A DNA stretch of 23,077 nucleotides from assembly GCA_021648185.1 (NCBI GenBank), contig JAKITH010000004.1, positions 1-23,077 on the forward strand, given 5' to 3'. The DNA comes from Thiomicrorhabdus sp. Its GTDB lineage: Bacteria > Pseudomonadota > Gammaproteobacteria > Thiomicrospirales > Thiomicrospiraceae. Position 1 is the first letter of the stretch; the number at the start of each line of letters is the position of its first letter. The notes under the pieces are model-generated. The model was given only the letters and a program-made list of their open reading frames with translations. It was not told where the DNA came from and made no database searches. Both the position numbers and the translations under genes were made by a program. Positions 22,050 through 23,077 of the stretch are shown here, in pieces.

Positions 22050-23077
22050 TTACAATTTTGGACGATACACTCGTACGTTCTCAAACCCCGCATCTTTTAA
22101 ATACTGCGCATGCAATTGACTCATGACCCCTTTTTCACAAAACAACAGATACTCTTTTTCTTGAGCCAACCCTTTGAACTTTTGATTTAACTCATAAAAA
22201 GGAATCACCTCTACATCGTCTAACGCCAAAGGGGATGCCGCAACCTCCTCCTCTCGACGAATATCAATGACTGTTACCTCAGGCGTAACCTCCGTTAACA
22301 CCTCAACCGACTCCGTGGCATTCACATCATCAATAATGGTATGCACAGGAATACTCACCGCTTGCTCAACTGCCAAGTCCAATACCGCATAATCAAAACG
22401 AGCCGCCTCTTTTTCCATGCGTTTAAACGAGCCATTAATCACTGGATTTTTTGAAATAACACCACAATACTCAGGCATGCTCTCTGCAAAATGGCGGGTA
22501 CCAATGTCATTCGCTATTCCCATAATCTCTGGCTTATTCATCATTGCCAACGGGCGTAACACCAATTTATCCGTCGCTTTATCAATCACCGCAAGGTTTC
22601 GTAACGTTTGGCTACTCACCTGTGCCACACTCTCTCCCGTGACCAGCGCATCAATACCCATCTCATCGGCTATTTTTTCAGACGCCATTAACATTAAACG
22701 CTTTAAGGTCACCCCCATGTAACTCTCATGGGTGGAACGAAAAATTTCTGTCACAATATTCTCAAATGGAACGGTAATAAATGACACTCGGTGCGAAGAA
22801 CCAAATTGTGCCCATAGATACAACGCAACCTGCTTGACCCCAATTTCATGCGCCGCGCCGCCTAAGTTAAAAAAGATAAAATGGGTTTTTACCCCCCGCT
22901 TCATCGTTAAATAACTCGCCACAGTAGAATCAAAGCCACCCGACATCAACGAAAGCAATTCCCCCTGCGTACCCATAGGAAAGCCACCCAAGCCCACTCT
23001 ACGCTTTGTAATGACATTCAACGTTTTTTGGTGTAATTCAAACTCAACTTTCACTTCTGGGTTGTGTAAATCCACCG
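22050..23077 (-). CDS. thiI: tRNA 4-thiouridine synthase / thiamine sulfurtransferase ThiI (5' end outside window)
   Basis: Transfers persulfide sulfur to uridine 8 of tRNA and to ThiS for thiamine thiazole synthesis. The visible 341 residues lack the N-terminal ferredoxin-like and most of the THUMP domain, which lie beyond the window. Present are the end of THUMP, the adenylating PP-loop SGGFDS (45-50 of the visible part), ALVTGESVAQVSSQTLRNL, and EYCGVISKNP, whose Cys204 corresponds to Cys344 of E. coli. A C-terminal rhodanese domain has FCEKGVMSQLHAQYL (Cys313, equivalent to Cys456). So it is the long, gammaproteobacterial form of ThiI with rhodanese domain. The first visible codon GTG is an internal Val, not a start. 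The 3' end abuts mltF. Confidence 0.96.
   Translation of the reverse strand, partial: VDLHNPEVKVEFELHQKTLNVITKRRVGLGGFPMGTQGELLSLMSGGFDSTVASYLTMKRGVKTHFIFFNLGGAAHEIGVKQVALYLWAQFGSSHRVSFITVPFENIVTEIFRSTHESYMGVTLKRLMLMASEKIADEMGIDALVTGESVAQVSSQTLRNLAVIDKATDKLVLRPLAMMNKPEIMGIANDIGTRHFAESMPEYCGVISKNPVINGSFKRMEKEAARFDYAVLDLAVEQAVSIPVHTIIDDVNATESVEVLTEVTPEVTVIDIRREEEVAASPLALDDVEVIPFYELNQKFKGLAQEKEYLLFCEKGVMSQLHAQYLKDAGFENVRVYRPKL

Noticed and set aside
1..23077. Mobile element, prophage, CRISPR or toxin-antitoxin system
   Set aside because: No transposase, integrase, repeat-spacer pattern, att-like duplication or toxin-type small gene pair was found on either strand.

Overview
The window looks like part of the chromosome of a free-living, flagellated gammaproteobacterium with an AT-rich genome. 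FlgT- and FlgP-type flagellar proteins, a CheV, FNR, LpoA-like, Pal, PepN, RlmB/RNase R, MltF and ThiI point to that class. The combination and low GC would fit the Thiomicrospira / Hydrogenovibrio / Thiomicrorhabdus group, but that assignment is inference from general knowledge and no marker gene here proves it. No tRNA, rRNA, CRISPR array, transposase or integrase is visible.

Region 1 (1-7674) is flagellar and chemotactic. Leftward genes are flgB-flgC-flgD-flgE, preceded by a textbook sigma-54 promoter. The flgE frame is closed by a stop near the window edge, before its C-terminal domain. Upstream of this operon, and separated by a strong terminator, lies the leftward pair cheV-flgT. Divergent to cheV run flgA, flgM, flgN and a PilZ-domain gene; flgM carries a sigma-28-type promoter. 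So hook/rod genes, the anti-sigma factor and the late chaperone can each be tied to a step of the flagellar transcription hierarchy.

Region 2 (7716-15328) is one leftward run: fnr, pal, pepN, an LpoA-like gene, a membrane-anchored coiled-coil protein of unknown function, an FlgP/LPP20 lipoprotein and a small secreted coiled-coil protein. It converges on the PilZ gene at a shared bidirectional terminator. FlgP here and FlgT in region 1 suggest an outer-membrane-associated ring (H-ring or basal-disk type) around a polar flagellum. No FlgO homologue is visible. The unknown bitopic protein sits next to flgP and carries two copies of an acidic IDxLLD motif resembling CheY-binding peptides of FliM and CheZ.

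Region 3 (15329-17182) holds a 582-bp very AT-rich gap with one perfect DnaA-box sequence and a long inverted repeat. It is followed by the most unusual gene of the window: a ketohexokinase-like PfkB sugar kinase fused to a C-terminal Rieske [2Fe-2S] domain. It is divergent from fnr, itself an iron-sulfur oxygen sensor.

Region 4 (17191-23077) is housekeeping: leftward rnr-rlmB (RNA decay and 23S rRNA methylation, overlapping by 4 nt), rightward mltF (lytic transglycosylase) and, convergent to it, the 3' two-thirds of thiI.

A cross-cutting oddity is a set of G/C homopolymer tracts of 7-9 bases in an AT-rich sequence. They lie inside flgC, cheV, flgA and pepN, on the ribosome-binding site of the LpoA-like gene, and between the kinase-Rieske gene and rlmB.
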